Shown here: positions 1-11,738 of the stretch, piece by piece
Layout of the letters: each line of letters starts with the position of its first letter
Numbering within the stretch: the first letter of the stretch is position 1
NCBI GenBank assembly: GCA_001557505.1
Contig: LSAX01000001.1
Span: 2,852,001-2,916,000, forward strand
Direction: 5' to 3'
From: Reticulascus tulasneorum
Taxonomy: Eukaryota > Ascomycota > Sordariomycetes > Glomerellales > Reticulascaceae
DNA length: 64,000 bases
Translations under genes and position numbers: made by a program
The notes under the pieces: model-generated
Told to the model about the DNA's origin: nothing
What the model saw: the letters and a program-made list of their open reading frames with translations, nothing else
Database searches by the model: none

Positions 1-899
1 AAATGAAAGCAACGGAGAGAGGTGATTGAGCCATCGCGGGCTGGATAGCCTCAGCCTTGACGGCTCCCACCCCCCCGTTCTCGAAGCCTTCCATGTCACA
101 GCTGCCGCCTATTAGTGAAAAAAGGCAGTCATGGGTTCACAGCGCCTCCAAATGGTGTCAGATTCTCCTTGCCAAGGAAGATGCCAGAAAGCTACGCATG
201 TAGCCTCTGGTATGAACCCACCTGGTGTTTGCAAACGGCGGATGGTTGGCTGAATCCTCCCAGGCTCGCAGTGCCCCAGATTTACCTGATATCACCAGCT
301 TTTTCTCAGCCCACTCGGTCTCACCAAATTCAGGTACGTAACTGGGGATATCGCGGACCCTGGCCCGTCTGTGACTGGTCGCCCATCTCCGTCCTCTTCC
401 TCGACAGCCGATGAGGCATGTACCACTCCCACGAACATATCCTTGGCGCCAGGCCCGCCAACATCCCACATCGCAGCCATCGGGCTGTATGAGATTCTGT
501 AGTCCGTAGCTTTCCGTCTGTTCGTAGCTCACTAACCAGGTCCCCCCCTCCCCTTTGTCCTGCTTTGCCTGCCTGCGTCCTGCATTCGTTCGTTCAGTTA
601 TGCCCCCCCGTGGGCGGTGGTCCTATCACGCCGAGAAATGGGTGGATGATGTGACCGACCTCGCAGCCTCTAGTAACTTGTATAAAAAGGGTCTGACGTA
701 CGTCCCTGGCCCACGCCAGACCCAGAGACAAAAAGTTTAAATAAAAGCTGTCTCTGTCTTATTGAGCCTCCCCCCCCCCCATCTTCATACGAAATCTTCC
801 TTCGGCTTGTTCTCAAGAAGCTTCTCTCCAAAATCTGGTTCTACCGAGCAAAATCACTGACACCGTTCACCACCCCCCACTATCAATCCACAACTTACA
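1..899. other. Left-edge intergenic and promoter of the DUF3602 gene
   Basis: No convincing gene is seen. Short open frames on both strands lack homology-like composition and splice logic. The right part looks like a promoter and leader, with a TATAAAAA at 681-688, a second A/T-rich box at 734-745, a C-run near 770-780 and a CT/CA-rich leader up to the ATG at 900. Confidence 0.6.
681..688 (+). promoter_or_regulatory. TATA box, DUF3602 gene
   Basis: TATAAAAA lies about 215 bp before the ATG at 900, followed by pyrimidine-rich leader sequence. Position and sequence fit a TATA element of a strongly expressed fungal gene. The transcription start is inferred, not seen. Confidence 0.5.
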
Positions 900-1503
900 A
901 TGGCGACTCCCGATGTTTCCCACGGCCGTGGCGGTGCCGGTAACATCAACCCTGACGACACCAAGTACGTTGACGGAGAGGTCGTAAGAGCCGGCGAAGA
1001 GGGCAGCCATGGCACCGGCGCATTCAGCACCGGACGAGGAGGTGAGTTCTTCCCCAATGTTCCGAGCATCCCTCAATCAGCCCAAATCTTCGTCCCCAAG
1101 AAAATCCCAACCCGCTGTCGCATCTGCCTCTTCCCAACCCCCATCCACGACTCGCCTTATCTCTGGGCGCGCCCCCCTTGTGGTGGCGGCCCACCCCGAC
1201 GCAATGACCACCACGCACACAAGCTAACCCCCAACTCACCCAACAGGCGGTGGCAACATCGCAGACGCAGGCAAGAAGCCCGGCCCGCGCCAGGACAAGG
1301 ACGTGGTCCCCGAGGCCGCTTACCGACCCAGCACCGAGGCCGCTGACTTCCACGTCGGCCGCGGCGGCGCCGGCAACGAGCACACCGCCATCGACCACGA
1401 GAAGAAGGCTGCTGCCAAGGCTCGCGCCGAGGGCGGCAACACCAGCTTTGCCGATAAGCTGAAGGCCAAGATCCTTGGTGGCTTCTCCAAGAAGTCCACT
1501 TAG
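900..1503 (+). CDS. DUF3602-type GRGGAGN-repeat small protein
   Basis: Two exons, 900-1041 and 1247-1503, give 132 residues. The 205-nt intron has donor GTGAGT, branch CTAAC at 1224 and acceptor CAACAG. The protein carries three copies of a glycine-rich motif: HGRGGAGNI near residue 8, TGRGGGGNI across the splice junction, and VGRGGAGNE near residue 86. This motif defines a fungal family (DUF3602) found in small hydrophilic proteins without a settled biochemical role. There is no signal peptide and no membrane segment, and the C-terminus is Lys-rich (KLKAKILGGFSKKS). One motif copy is rebuilt only after splicing, which supports the model. A role in stress or starvation response is sometimes suggested for relatives, but nothing here proves it. 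Confidence 0.85.
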
Positions 1504-2219
1504 ACGCTTTTTTATCTCGGCGTCTTTTCCAGACACCTGCGCGCTGGTTCGGATTGGTTTGGTCCTGGATGGGAGGCAAATATCCGCGGCACCTTGCTTT
1601 TTTCTTTTACGGCTTTTACATTTCTGACAGAAGGGATTGGCCGGTGGTATTCCGTGGAAAGGCTTGGACGTGTAGTCGGGGGCGGGTGCGGCTGGTTGTG
1701 GCGGTCTGCCTCAGCGCTGTCACTCTCCACGATCTCCCCTCTGTTCATGATTCACCCCAATATCGCGGGCCCCCCATTGTTGTTTCTCTTTTCCCAAAAT
1801 ACCACCAATGATATCCTGTCGTCGTTTTATTCCCCCAAAGACAATAGCGCGAGACATTAATTCCTGCCCGAACGAGACTTTTATGTGCCCCTGCTCCGAA
1901 TCTTCTTCGTGATATGGGACGACTGGAGCGTTGGGAGTCTTTGACTTCGGGTGAAGCTGGATTCAATTAGCATCTTGGTACTCATGCGCGAGGTCCACAG
2001 TCCCTTTTGTGTCGGTTGAGTGCTGGGTTTCCCATGTTCATAAGGCAGGTTGAGAAACTGTTCTATGTGCATAGACTAAGCTTTTTGCAGATTTTGGGAA
2101 GGTCTACATGGCAAGTGTATGGAGTATATGTACAGGGTTGGATTTGAATATCCCTTAGTCTTGCACTCGTTCACGCCGACAAGATTCCATTTGCCCCCCC
2201 CCCCCCAGATAATGCCCGC
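1504..2219. other. Convergent intergenic region
   Basis: This lies between the 3' ends of the DUF3602 gene and the xylanase gene. No gene is seen. It should contain both 3' UTRs. A run of 11 C lies just before the xylanase stop (about 2196-2206). Confidence 0.6.
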
Positions 2220-3328
2220 TTACTTCAAGGCGGTGGCAATGGCGTTGTATGCAGCCTTGGGTTGGAAGTTGGAGTCAAACAGGAGCGGGTTGGTACTGGC
2301 TCTCCAAGAGTCGGGGTCGCGAACACCCCATACCGTGACACCGGCGCATGTCGGGGTTGTGAGGCACGATTGCGTGACCTGCACGTAGTCGTTCGAGGGG
2401 GCACCTTGGATATCGAGCTCAGTGATGGCGACCTCCTTGACCCCAGTGGCCGCAAGAGCCTTCAGAGCAGCGCCGAAGCCAGCACCTTGTCCTCCGGTCA
2501 GATGGGCCTGGGAACCTAGTGTTGTCTGTTACTAATATTCAAGGCATGTTCGCAAGGCATAGGAACTTACCAATTCCATCAATAGGGACCCCGGCAGCCA
2601 GCCATTTCTTCACGTGCGCAACCATACCGTTGGTGACCTTGCCGGCGTTTGCGCTATCCAAGTTATAGTCGTTGATGTAGAGTATCGCATTGGGATCGGC
2701 CAGACGTGCAGCCTTGAAGGCGATGGAAACGAACTCCTCACCAAGAACCTGAGAGAAGACGGACTGGCGCATCGAACCGTCTTCGTTGAAGATTTCATTA
2801 CACACATCCTAACCATCGAAGTGAGCAGTCGCGTCCCGGTAACAAACATCGATGGATTGGACTTGGACTTACCCATGCTCGGATCTTCCCCTTATATCGT
2901 CCCACGACGGCAGCAACGTGGTCCTGAATAACTGTCGTCAGAGTGGCCTTGTCTCGGATATTGTTGACCCATCCAGCAAGCTGAGAATGCCAAACGAGGG
3001 TGTGGCCACGGATGGTGATGTTGTTTTTGACGGCCCAGTCAACCAAGTAATCAGGTTGGGCCCAGCTGAAAGTTCCCCGCTGAGGTTGAATCTGTTCCCA
3101 TTTCATGCTGTTCTCGGGGGTAACCTGGCCGAAGTCTGCCTGGATGACTGCTGCGGATTTGCCAGAGCTCAGCTTGCCCTGGTCAGCGCAAGTGCCAAAA
3201 TAGAGCTTTCCCTTTGCCTTGATGAGCTTATCCAGGCTGATTGCCGCCTGGCGAGACTCAAGCTCGGTGGTGGTCGGAGCGGCCAAGGCCACCAGAGGGG
3301 CCAGCAGGAAGAAGAGAGCAGACTTCAT
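2220..3328 (-). CDS. Secreted GH10 endo-1,4-beta-xylanase
   Basis: Three exons read on the minus strand, 3328-2873, 2808-2571 and 2515-2220, give 329 residues. Introns are 64 and 55 nt, both with GTAAGT donors. Residues 1-18 form a signal peptide ([18 protein letters not shown]), followed by a short pro-segment ending SR and a single GH10 barrel. There is no CBM1. GH10 enzymes cut internal beta-1,4 bonds of xylan by a retaining mechanism. Visible landmarks are the TPENSMKWE segment, GHTLVWHSQ, the acid/base Glu157 in WDVCNE (formed across intron 1) and the nucleophile Glu264 in ITELDIQ. The usual motif is WDVVNE, so Cys155 is a small departure. Length and order match compact fungal GH10 xylanases. 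A TATA box and an XlnR-like site lie upstream. Confidence 0.95.
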
Positions 3329-3428
3329 GGTTGCGTATATTGGGAATGAGCAGAGAGCACGCTGAGTGAGACCGGCCTGTGGGATGGGTGGGCATCTACA
3401 GGTACGCAGAAGACGTCCAACCAGCACC

Positions 3429-3436
3429 TTATATAT
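3429..3436 (-). promoter_or_regulatory. TATA box, xylanase gene
   Basis: On the minus strand this reads ATATATAA, about 100 bp before the xylanase ATG at 3328, which is a typical distance for fungal TATA promoters. The assignment rests on sequence and spacing only. Confidence 0.55.
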
Positions 3437-3845
3437 CAACCACTTGGAAGAGGAACGTTCGGAGTCCATAAGCCCGTGGCTGGATACCTACCAACCCTGG
3501 GAGCTCGTAATGTTGCATTTCATGAACCCATGATAGAAAGGCAGCAGCGGGGCACGTAGCAGAAATCTTCATGAAGCATGGTCGTTAATCTGTAGACGTG
3601 GAGCATACCCTCTTTGATGGCACCAGGGCACATATGATTTGTGGCTTTCAACAGAAGTTTGGAGGGATAAATCGATAGCACCGGCCCGTAATATTAATGA
3701 AGATATTAAGAGCCAGGAAGAAGGGTGTGACGATGGGGGGATCTGGGGTACGGGAGGAGCCACTTGAAGTGAACGGGCTATGCTTTTTCAAACTCTCCCA
3801 CCCCTTGGGAGCCACTGAGCGCCTCTTTGTGGGGTGCATAGAGAT

Positions 3846-3852
3846 GGCTAAA
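3846..3852 (+). promoter_or_regulatory. Candidate XlnR/Xyr1 site GGCTAAA
   Basis: GGCTAAA matches the binding consensus of the fungal xylanase activator XlnR/Xyr1 and lies 518 bp upstream of the GH10 start. CreA-like SYGGRG sites (CTGGGG at 3743-3748, GTGGGG at 3829-3834) are close by. Such short motifs also occur by chance, so the functional call depends on the xylanase context. Confidence 0.4.
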
Positions 3853-6238
3853 TAGATTCTTTTGGTAGTGTTGCTGGGTAGTCTCTGATCAGATGGTATC
3901 CTTGCAGCTCTCAGATTGATGAATCAATCTTTCCACCTCTCACTGGCGCCGTGCCTTCGGTATTCTCCCTCCGACAACGTGTCCGAGATGACAAGGGGGA
4001 CGAGGCAAAAAGAAGATTTCAAAGTACTCGGCGAGCGAGATCGGTTCTCTTAGAAGCCCTCGAGTGGTTGATAATGGCGCCCTCCTCATCTACTATGGCG
4101 CAGATATGCACAGCCTCACGATGCGTGGAATGCACGAACTGAGAATGGAGACAACAAAAAGCAAAATCACACGTCATTATCATCACTCTTGGATGTTAAG
4201 ATAGCTGGGAGAGCAAATACATGATCGAGGTTGAGGTTTCCAGACTTACATGCACATGGAATTCAACGTGAATAGGAGCCTCACTCTTGGCTGGCTTGGC
4301 CAGTCCTTGGCAACTACCACCATCTCGGTTTTTCGAGTCGCCAAGGTAATCTGCGTATCCTCTGTCCGGTTCGTGCTCATGTAGGGTTTGCTCAGTCAAG
4401 CGAGGAGAACCAACCCTTGGTCAATGTCATGGGCCCATGGTTCAGCCTGGTGGACGCGGCAGATGGGGAACCGCGGGGCGGAATGGCAGTCTATGAATCC
4501 TGAATCGGCAATCGGACTGTAATAGCAAGTCGGCTGGCTCCCATGTGACGGCGGGAGGAAGGAAGAAAGCGAAATGTGGGGGAGAGCTTCTGGGCTAAAT
4601 GACGAGGCCACCTTCATGGCTATCCGTGATGAAGACTGGTGAGGAACGTGACAAGCGGGAGAATCTGCCCTGATACTGAGATTGAATCGGCCCATCTCAA
4701 CTGGTGCACATGGAATCCAATTGTTGGCCGGGAGCGAGACACGGAGAGGAGATATGGTGCAATTGCCTCCCAGCCAGCTGCTCCAACCCAAGCCAACTCT
4801 TCCGTAAGTGGCGGTGATCGTCATGTCAGCCAACCCTTGCAGATCATAGCCGTTCCCCCAGATTCTACCCCAACCATCCCCAGGCCGAAAGCCTACATAC
4901 ATACTGCCACTCCGCAGCCGAGTGTGCACCAATCCGCCGTTCACATGGTCGCTGGTATGTAGAAGCAGCAGAAAACAGCCGAGTTGATCCCTTCAGGTTC
5001 TGATGAAAGATGAGCAGTTGGAGATCCTTGGTATGTAGCTATGGCGCAATCGTGTGGGGGATAGATACGTATGCTTGCCGACGCTTGACCGGAGCACACT
5101 CAGCTGACTTGATCCGGGGCATTTAGCCACGAGGCAGGTTGGTTGGCTTGTATTGGAAGTCCCATAGGGGATTGATGTTCAAGGAGATACTAGCACATGA
5201 TGCGCCTGGCGACTTTACGTATGAATTCGACCCCGGGGGTAGTCGAGACAACCTGTCCATGGAGATGTTGCACTGGGCTACCTATCTAGCGGGATTCATA
5301 CTTGATATTGTCTTGATCCCCACTAATAGGGTAGTACAGCCCCAAATGGACACTCGTCGTGTTCAAAGCGCACCATTGCCGCATTAGCAAGCTTCTAGAG
5401 CTTCTACATGCAAAACTCCCAATAGTTTAGTTCTTTCAGCCAGCAGCTTGGTGAATACAGACGTCAAGGTACTGGTTAATTGCTGTTGCGCTCGCCGCGG
5501 CCAGGGTCTCCACGGCATGTGAAATTGAAGTACATTGGTCAATTGTGTTCAGCCTCCAGACCTGTCGAGAATAGATCCCCAAGGCTAACCTGGTACGTGC
5601 CGGTCTGGCACTCTCGCGATGCTACCCAACTCCATCGTTATCGGGGAAATGGACGAATTGGCGTCTCGGCTGGTCTCGCGCTTGAGCCTACCGCTCGTTG
5701 GAGAACTGGACCCTCACTGCCTCATTTGTGCAGATGCCGCAGACGATAGTTGCAGCGAACTGCAGAGACTGCAGAGGGTTGAGAGGGCTAAGAGCGATAG
5801 AGCGACGGTGAGTGGCAGTTGGAGGGGACCATCTTGCGCACTTGTCTGGCGATCTTGTGTTCAGTTCTGCAGCGGCGCTTGTGAGAATTGGGCACAGTAT
5901 GAATGTCCATCACCCGCGCGCTGACACTTCATTTAATCCCATCTGGTGACCGGACTCACCCCAACCTTTTCCCATTCTCTTCTCCTCTTCCGTAATCCCC
6001 CCAGGGTGCTGTACACGAGACGCACCCCCGCGCGCCCTCCCCTCAAATGTCAGATGCTGTGTGGCCTGGACGTTGTCCAATCCTGAGGCTGTGATTTTAA
6101 GCTTCAGCTAACTGACCCCCGAAACACGGTGTTCGTGCCCCTGCCTGCCTGCCTAGCACCCTGACCTACAGCGCCGTCAGCCGCCATTCCTGATCCAGCC
6201 AGTGGTTGTGGGCGAGACAAGGCGCCACGCCGCCCGCC

Positions 6239-8445
6239 ATGGTACCGCGACAGGAAGAACACATTCGGCCACCTCCCGCACCACGCTTATGGTCGCGGCT
6301 GTCCACGCTCTCCAAACGCTCCTTCATATCCTTCTCCTCCTCCTTCGAAGCCGATGACGAACGCTCCAGCAGTGACGCTGCATCCGGAAGAATGAGCCCC
6401 AACAGCAGCACCGACCTCTCGCCGCGTAGTCGGTACCCTGGCGAGGACACACGGCCGACCAGCCAGAAGGAGCTCGCTGGCTGGTACATGTATGCTTTCG
6501 CCGCGGAAACCTACGTCGTTTGTGGTATGTTGCGAAGCTCTGGACATCTTTTCTCCGCCTTCCCTGCTAATACTTCCTAGCAATAAGTACGTAGCTTTTG
6601 TTCCCCGGATCCGCTTTGCGCTGTGGTTCCCTTGTCCTAGACGCACCCATCCTTGCATCGACACGTCCTCCTCTTTGTCCTACTCCATCCAATAGGTTTC
6701 TGTGACCTCGCCAGAGACGAGTTGAGGCTTACCCGACTTTACTTCTAGGTTCCTTCATCCCCATATTGCTAGAAACCCTCGCGCGAGAGAATGGGGTCCT
6801 CCTGGCGGATCGAGAGACCCCGTGCGGTTCAAGCGACAGCAAGAACAAAGGTGATGGACAATGCGTCGTCTATGTTCTAGGCATCGAGGTCAACACTGCC
6901 AGCTTCGCGATGTACACCTTTTCTATCAGCGTGTTGCTTCAGGCATTGCTAGTCGTCAGTATAAGCTGTGCCGCTGATCATGGCAATTACCGAAAGAAGC
7001 TGCTGGTAGGTTTCGCAGGTATCGGAAGCATCGCAGTCATGATGTATGTCTTTGTCACTAAAAGCACCTATCTCTTTGGGGCTGTACTCGCCATTATCTC
7101 CAATACATCTTTCGGGGCCTCGTTCGTGCTGCTGAACTCATTCCTGCCTCTGCTGGTCAGGTTCCACCCCAAGGTCCTCGCCTCCGGCGCGGCGACAACC
7201 CCGGACTTGGGGGATACCACCATGGAATCGCAACCTCTGGAGGGGCACGACGACACGGACGCAGACAGTGGTTATGTGGAGGAGGATCTGGAGAACTCAA
7301 GGTTGGCTCTGTTAGCTGATGACGCCAGCACGAGAGGGCTTCGCTTGACCCGCAAAGTCACTCATGAGGAGCTGACATCTCTGGAGCTGCAACTATCAAC
7401 CCAGATTTCCGCCAAAGGCATCGGGATTGGGTATAGTGCGGGTCTCTTTGTGCAGTGCGTGTGCATTGGGATTCTCATTGCAATGAAGAACTCGAATCTA
7501 TCCCAGAGAGTTGCACTCTTCACAATCGGCGCTTGGTGGGCCGTTTTTACAATTCCGGCCGCTCTTTGGCTGCGACCCAGACCAGGGCCGCCGATACCAC
7601 CTAGAGCCTCTGGTTTGAAGGGTTCATGGGCATGGGTATCATACATCATCTATGCTTGGAAGTCCCTGTTTAAGACGATCAAGCTGGCGCGCCGCTTGCG
7701 GGATATCGTGTTATTTCTTGGCGCCTGGTTCCTGCTGTCCGATGCCATCGCCACCACGTCTTCAACAGCTATCATGTTTGCCAAGACGCAACTGCACATG
7801 AAACCATGGGCACTGGCCATGATCAACGTCATATCGACCTCTTCAGGTGTCATCGGCGCATTCAGCTGGGCCTTCATATCTCGAAAGTTCGGCCTCCAAC
7901 CTCATCAAACAATTCTTGTTTGTATCGGCCTGTTTGAAGTCATTCCCATCTATGGTCTCCTCGGGTACCTCCCGTTTGTTCAAAACTGGGGTGTCATCGG
8001 ATTACAGCAACCTTGGGAGATGTATCCCCTGGCAGCTGTCTATGGCTTCGTCATGGGTGGTCTGAGTGGGTACTGTCGTTCTGTGTACGGCGAGCTCATC
8101 CCCCCAGGATCCGAAGCCGCCTTCTACGCACTGTATGCGATTACGGACAAGGGATCTAGTGTCTTCGGACCGGCTATCGTTGGCGCCATCATCGACAGCT
8201 CAGGAAGCATTCGCCCCGCCTTCTGGTTTTTGGCAGTGCTGGTCGGCTTTCCCGCTCCTCTGATATACTTTGTCAACGTTGACCGAGGCAAACGTGAAGG
8301 AGAGAAGCTTGCCCGAGTTATTGAGGGCTTTGAGGTGAATCACGAAGAATCGGGCAGTGGTACTGAAAGTGGGAGCGAAGGTCGGCCCATATTGAGCGCG
8401 TACGATGATGATGATGACGACAATGAGCATCACCGGCCTCGATGA
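6239..8445 (+). CDS. atg22: Autophagy protein 22, vacuolar amino-acid effluxer
   Basis: Three exons, 6239-6524, 6581-6586 (a 6-nt microexon) and 6749-8445, give 662 residues. Atg22 is a vacuolar major-facilitator-type membrane protein that exports amino acids released by breakdown of autophagic bodies. Landmarks are a Ser-rich cytosolic N-terminus, [15 protein letters not shown] leading into the first membrane span, [16 protein letters not shown] after the microexon, several further hydrophobic spans, a hydrophilic loop (about residues 260-310) and the C-terminal half with [17 protein letters not shown]. The ATG at 6239 sits in a good context (CGCCATGG). The microexon is needed to join the frames and gives Ala-Ile-Ser, as expected for the family. 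The C-terminus is acidic (Asp run). The length is typical of filamentous fungi, longer than the yeast protein. Confidence 0.93.
6581..6586 (+). other. atg22: 6-nt microexon of atg22
   Basis: CAATAA is flanked by acceptor TTCCTAG (branch GCTAAT 10 nt upstream) and donor GTACGT. Joining exon 1 (phase 1) to CAATAA and then to the exon at 6749 yields residues 96-98 Ala-Ile-Ser in the conserved block before FIPILLE. Skipping it would stay in frame but delete two residues. Confidence 0.75.
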
Positions 8446-9254
8446 GTATGGGAGCGGCATTTGGATTCTTTCTTGCATAGCATAGCGACGGCGTTGACTG
8501 TCTTGAAAGTCACAAGCTTGAGTCCCAGACAAGCAATGTGATGTGGTTATCATAGTACTAATACTTAAGCCCTGGATTAGCTGGCGGTGCGGCAATCTCA
8601 ACTAAATGCAGTGCTATAATGCAATTTCTTATTTTGCCTGACATGGCAAGCACTAATTAGTGACCTCAGCATTCACCCTTGCGATGACACAAATGAACAA
8701 GTTCCAGCTCAATTAATTCCATTTCTTCGCAAAGGGCCAATAGTCACCTACTAGCGTGCTATGTAAGAAATGGGGGGGGCTGGCTAATTCAATAAAGCCG
8801 TTGACATCAGCTGATTGGCCGCACTTCCGGTTTGCTTATCCCCCGACACCGACGAATGTGATGCACGTGACCAACCACCCTGTTGCAAATGTTTTTTGAG
8901 GTGGCGCAGGGTAATCGAACGCGCTCCTCACTTAGAACTTTCCAGCTCTCAGCTTGCGACCTGTCTGCCCAAGCGTCGTAGCCATCATTGGCAATTCCCG
9001 TCGGACCTGGAACATCTCCAGCTTTGTGCGGCTTTTTTGTGCATTCTCAGCTAGCTCCAAGTCACGTATCTCCGACGGCGCATTCCCATTCGGAAGGTTC
9101 GTCCGCCTGGGGGCCACTCTTCTAGCAACCTGTCCTTCATCGCGATACCGTGGCGAGCTTGATCGACACCCATCAAAGTCTGGGAGTGTTGCATGCGCCC
9201 TTGTTTCTGTCCTGATCGTCGCAGTCTTCCGCGTAGTGCCTACATCGTCTCAAT
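8446..9254. other. Intergenic, promoter of the BAH/PHD gene
   Basis: No gene is seen. It holds the atg22 3' UTR and the promoter of the next gene, including a CACGTGA element at 8864-8870, 386 bp before its ATG. Confidence 0.6.
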
Positions 9255-10767
9255 ATGTCGGCTGCACGCAAGCGACCCCGTTCCGAGGTTGAGGAGAGCC
9301 GAGCGGAGTGCCCCTTCAGCGTCAATTACGAGCTCCCGGACGATAAAGCACAGAAGAAACAAAAGAAACGGCGGAAACAGGACGATGAGGATGATGATGG
9401 CAAGAAAAAGCTATTCCAGCTGTCCCCATTCGCGCCGTCCGGGAAGTTCAAGACCCATGAGACCATGGACTTGCACTACAACGTCGAACCGCACAAGAAG
9501 TGGTTGGAGATGACAAGATACAACAGCTTCGTTCGTACGTGTTGGTTTCTCCCATGTCGCCCTTGAATGTGCTAACCTCGCCGCCTCGACAGTCAACGGA
9601 ACGAAATACTTTAGCGAAGGCTTTATCTACGTTGCCAACGATTCTACCATAGAACGACAAAAGGAGCTTGCGGAGGTAGACTCGGAAGGTGTTAGAAGGC
9701 CGCAAAGGAGAAAGAAGTCTGACGATGACTGGGTCGCCCGTATATTGGAGATTCGAGCTAGCGATGAACATCACGTTTATGCTAGGGTATACTGGATGTA
9801 CTGGCCAGATGAGTTGCCCGAAGGCACCCTTGACGGCAAAAAGCACGTTCGAGGGCGTCAGCCATACCACGGTCACAACGAACTAATCGCGTCAAATCAC
9901 AGTAAGTTTGGGCACGCTCTAGGGCTAGGTGCTCGTCGTTTCACCTGCTAACCCTGCGGTAGTGGACATCATCAACGTTGTCAGTGTGACCTTGCCTGCG
10001 AACGTCAGACAATGGTTCGAAGAGAACGACGACGAGATCCAGGATGCTTTGTACTGGCGCCAAGCGTTCGATTTCCGGAACCTGCAACTATCGGTAAGCT
10101 TTGCAGCAACGCAACTTCAGCACTTGAGCTAACCTCTCTGTAGTCTGTCGAGCGCACGTGTAAATGCGACCAACCAGCAAATCCCGACAAGACCTTGGTT
10201 GGGTGTACGAACAAGGGTTGTAGCAAATGGCTGCACGAAGAGTGTCTGCTGCATGAAGCCCTTATGCAGACTTACGAACGGCTAGGAAAGGACAAAGCTC
10301 ATCACAACCCTACTCCGGAGCCTACCAACAACATCATCTCCATGCCTCTGCATGCGAAAGAGAAGCTCGACGAGGAAACTGGGCGGCCGCTCAGCCCAAC
10401 CGAGAATGGTGCTGAGGAGGTGCAACAATCAATCGATGCCAAGCTGGACAATGGCTCGGAGGACACAATTGTCAAAACGGAGGAGATCGATACCTCGAAA
10501 AGCCAAGATGATTCGGTAGTTCAACCCGAGGCCGCCACGGACTCGCCGGCCACAACAACCCCTGGGCGCAGAGGTCGCCCACGAAAGAAGGTCAACGGTA
10601 TCGACCCCAGCAGCAAACCGTACGAAGGCCTCTTCGAAGCGTCGCTGAAGATGGATATGACGCCACCGATGGTAGAGATCAGAGATCTCCGAGAGGATGT
10701 GGAGACAGGCGACAAAATATGGACGGAAACACTCAGCTGTCTCATTTGTGGGACCCAGATCAGCTGA
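9255..10767 (+). CDS. BAH and split PHD-finger chromatin protein (EPR-1/BP1-like)
   Basis: Four exons, 9255-9534, 9593-9901, 9963-10093 and 10144-10767, give 447 residues. Introns are 50-61 nt with canonical borders. The N-terminus is basic and acidic (nuclear-type KKQKKRRK). A BAH domain spans roughly residues 95-235 (WVARILEIRA, VYWMYWPDELP). A PHD-like ligand set follows: Cys246, Cys248, Cys261, Cys266, His271, Cys274, and then, 164 residues later, Cys439 and Cys442 at the extreme C-terminus. Between them is a low-complexity linker with an AT-hook core (RGRPRKK). BAH-PHD proteins of this design in Neurospora and Fusarium read H3K27 methylation and act in Polycomb-type silencing. Membership in that group is inferred from domain order and not proven. 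It could also be another BAH reader. Confidence 0.85.
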
Positions 10768-11738
10768 GATATCGACAAACGAGAGATCGGCCGAACATTA
10801 TACGCTTCCCACTTGGGCACGACCAATTGACTTTATCCTTCGATGTAACTATTGTTGACCTGACGTTACGACGTGGTACAATGCTCTGCGCAAGCTACCC
10901 CATCATTCCTATTTCAGCGGCCGGGGCATTTCCAGCATCAAGTATATATACTTGGATTTTGAGAATTGAAATTGGTGAGAGGACAGGAGGGGAAAGGAGG
11001 CGGGGAGGGCGAGAAGGGGGATTATTATTTTGTCTACTCCTGTTTGTGTCTTGCGAGGCGTTGGCGAATAGGCGATAGCTTGTCTGCTCAAACGATGTTC
11101 CTCTTCAACAGTCGGTTGGGGCCGGGTGGATATTGAGGAAGTCTTGGAGCGAAGAAAAGGGGCACGGAATCAGGGGCAGATGTGCCTTGGGCTCATTTGA
11201 AGAGCTGCTCTCTCGTACTAAGGGTATCTGTTTTAGTTCTCGTACTTAGCGACGGCTGCAGATTTTTGTTTCAGACAACCAATTACCAACTACGCAAATC
11301 TTTACATGTTAGCTCCGGCATCTGCAAATTGATTCAGGGTCTCTTGCGGCAAAGTGATGTAAAAGTTGTCAGATGCTCCTTAAGGGGCCGGGCTTTAAAA
11401 AGGCAGGTATCGGAATAGTGCACTTGCGAGATCTGCGGGTTCGTGACCAGTATCAAATAGACGGCGGGGGCCGAAAGCTCGAAGTCGGTCTCTACGCGAT
11501 GCGGTCGATGGAGATGGAGCTCGTTGTCAACGACGGAAGCTTAGGTGGGGCAGGCAGGTAAGGCAAGGCAAGGGATGGATGTTCAATCAACCCCGCCATC
11601 ATCGGTCCCAACTCCAAACTAACACCCACACCTCCACCACCACAGCCACCAAGCCGAAACATTTCGCATCTCGACGTTCAACGACCGACCGCCTCTTCCA
11701 AAACATCTATCCTGATACCTGACAATTGAGACAGCAGA
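10768..11738. other. Intergenic, promoter of the capping protein gene
   Basis: No gene is seen. A TATATATA lies near 10942, a purine-rich G-tract cluster at about 10977-11020, and a pyrimidine-rich leader with CCACCACCACAGCC-type sequence precedes the ATG at 11739. Confidence 0.6.

Larger units (their letters stand above)
3329..6238. other. Divergent intergenic, xylanase and atg22 promoters
   Basis: About 2.9 kb between the two start codons. No convincing gene is seen; a 182-codon open frame on the minus strand (4396-4944) has no recognisable composition or neighbours. The left part holds the xylanase TATA box and a GGCTAAA site. The part after about 5940 is C-rich and probably the atg22 promoter and leader. 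Confidence 0.55.

Noticed and set aside
4396..4944. 182-codon open frame on the minus strand
   Set aside because: No recognisable domain, no splice partner, and it lies in the promoter region between two divergent genes.
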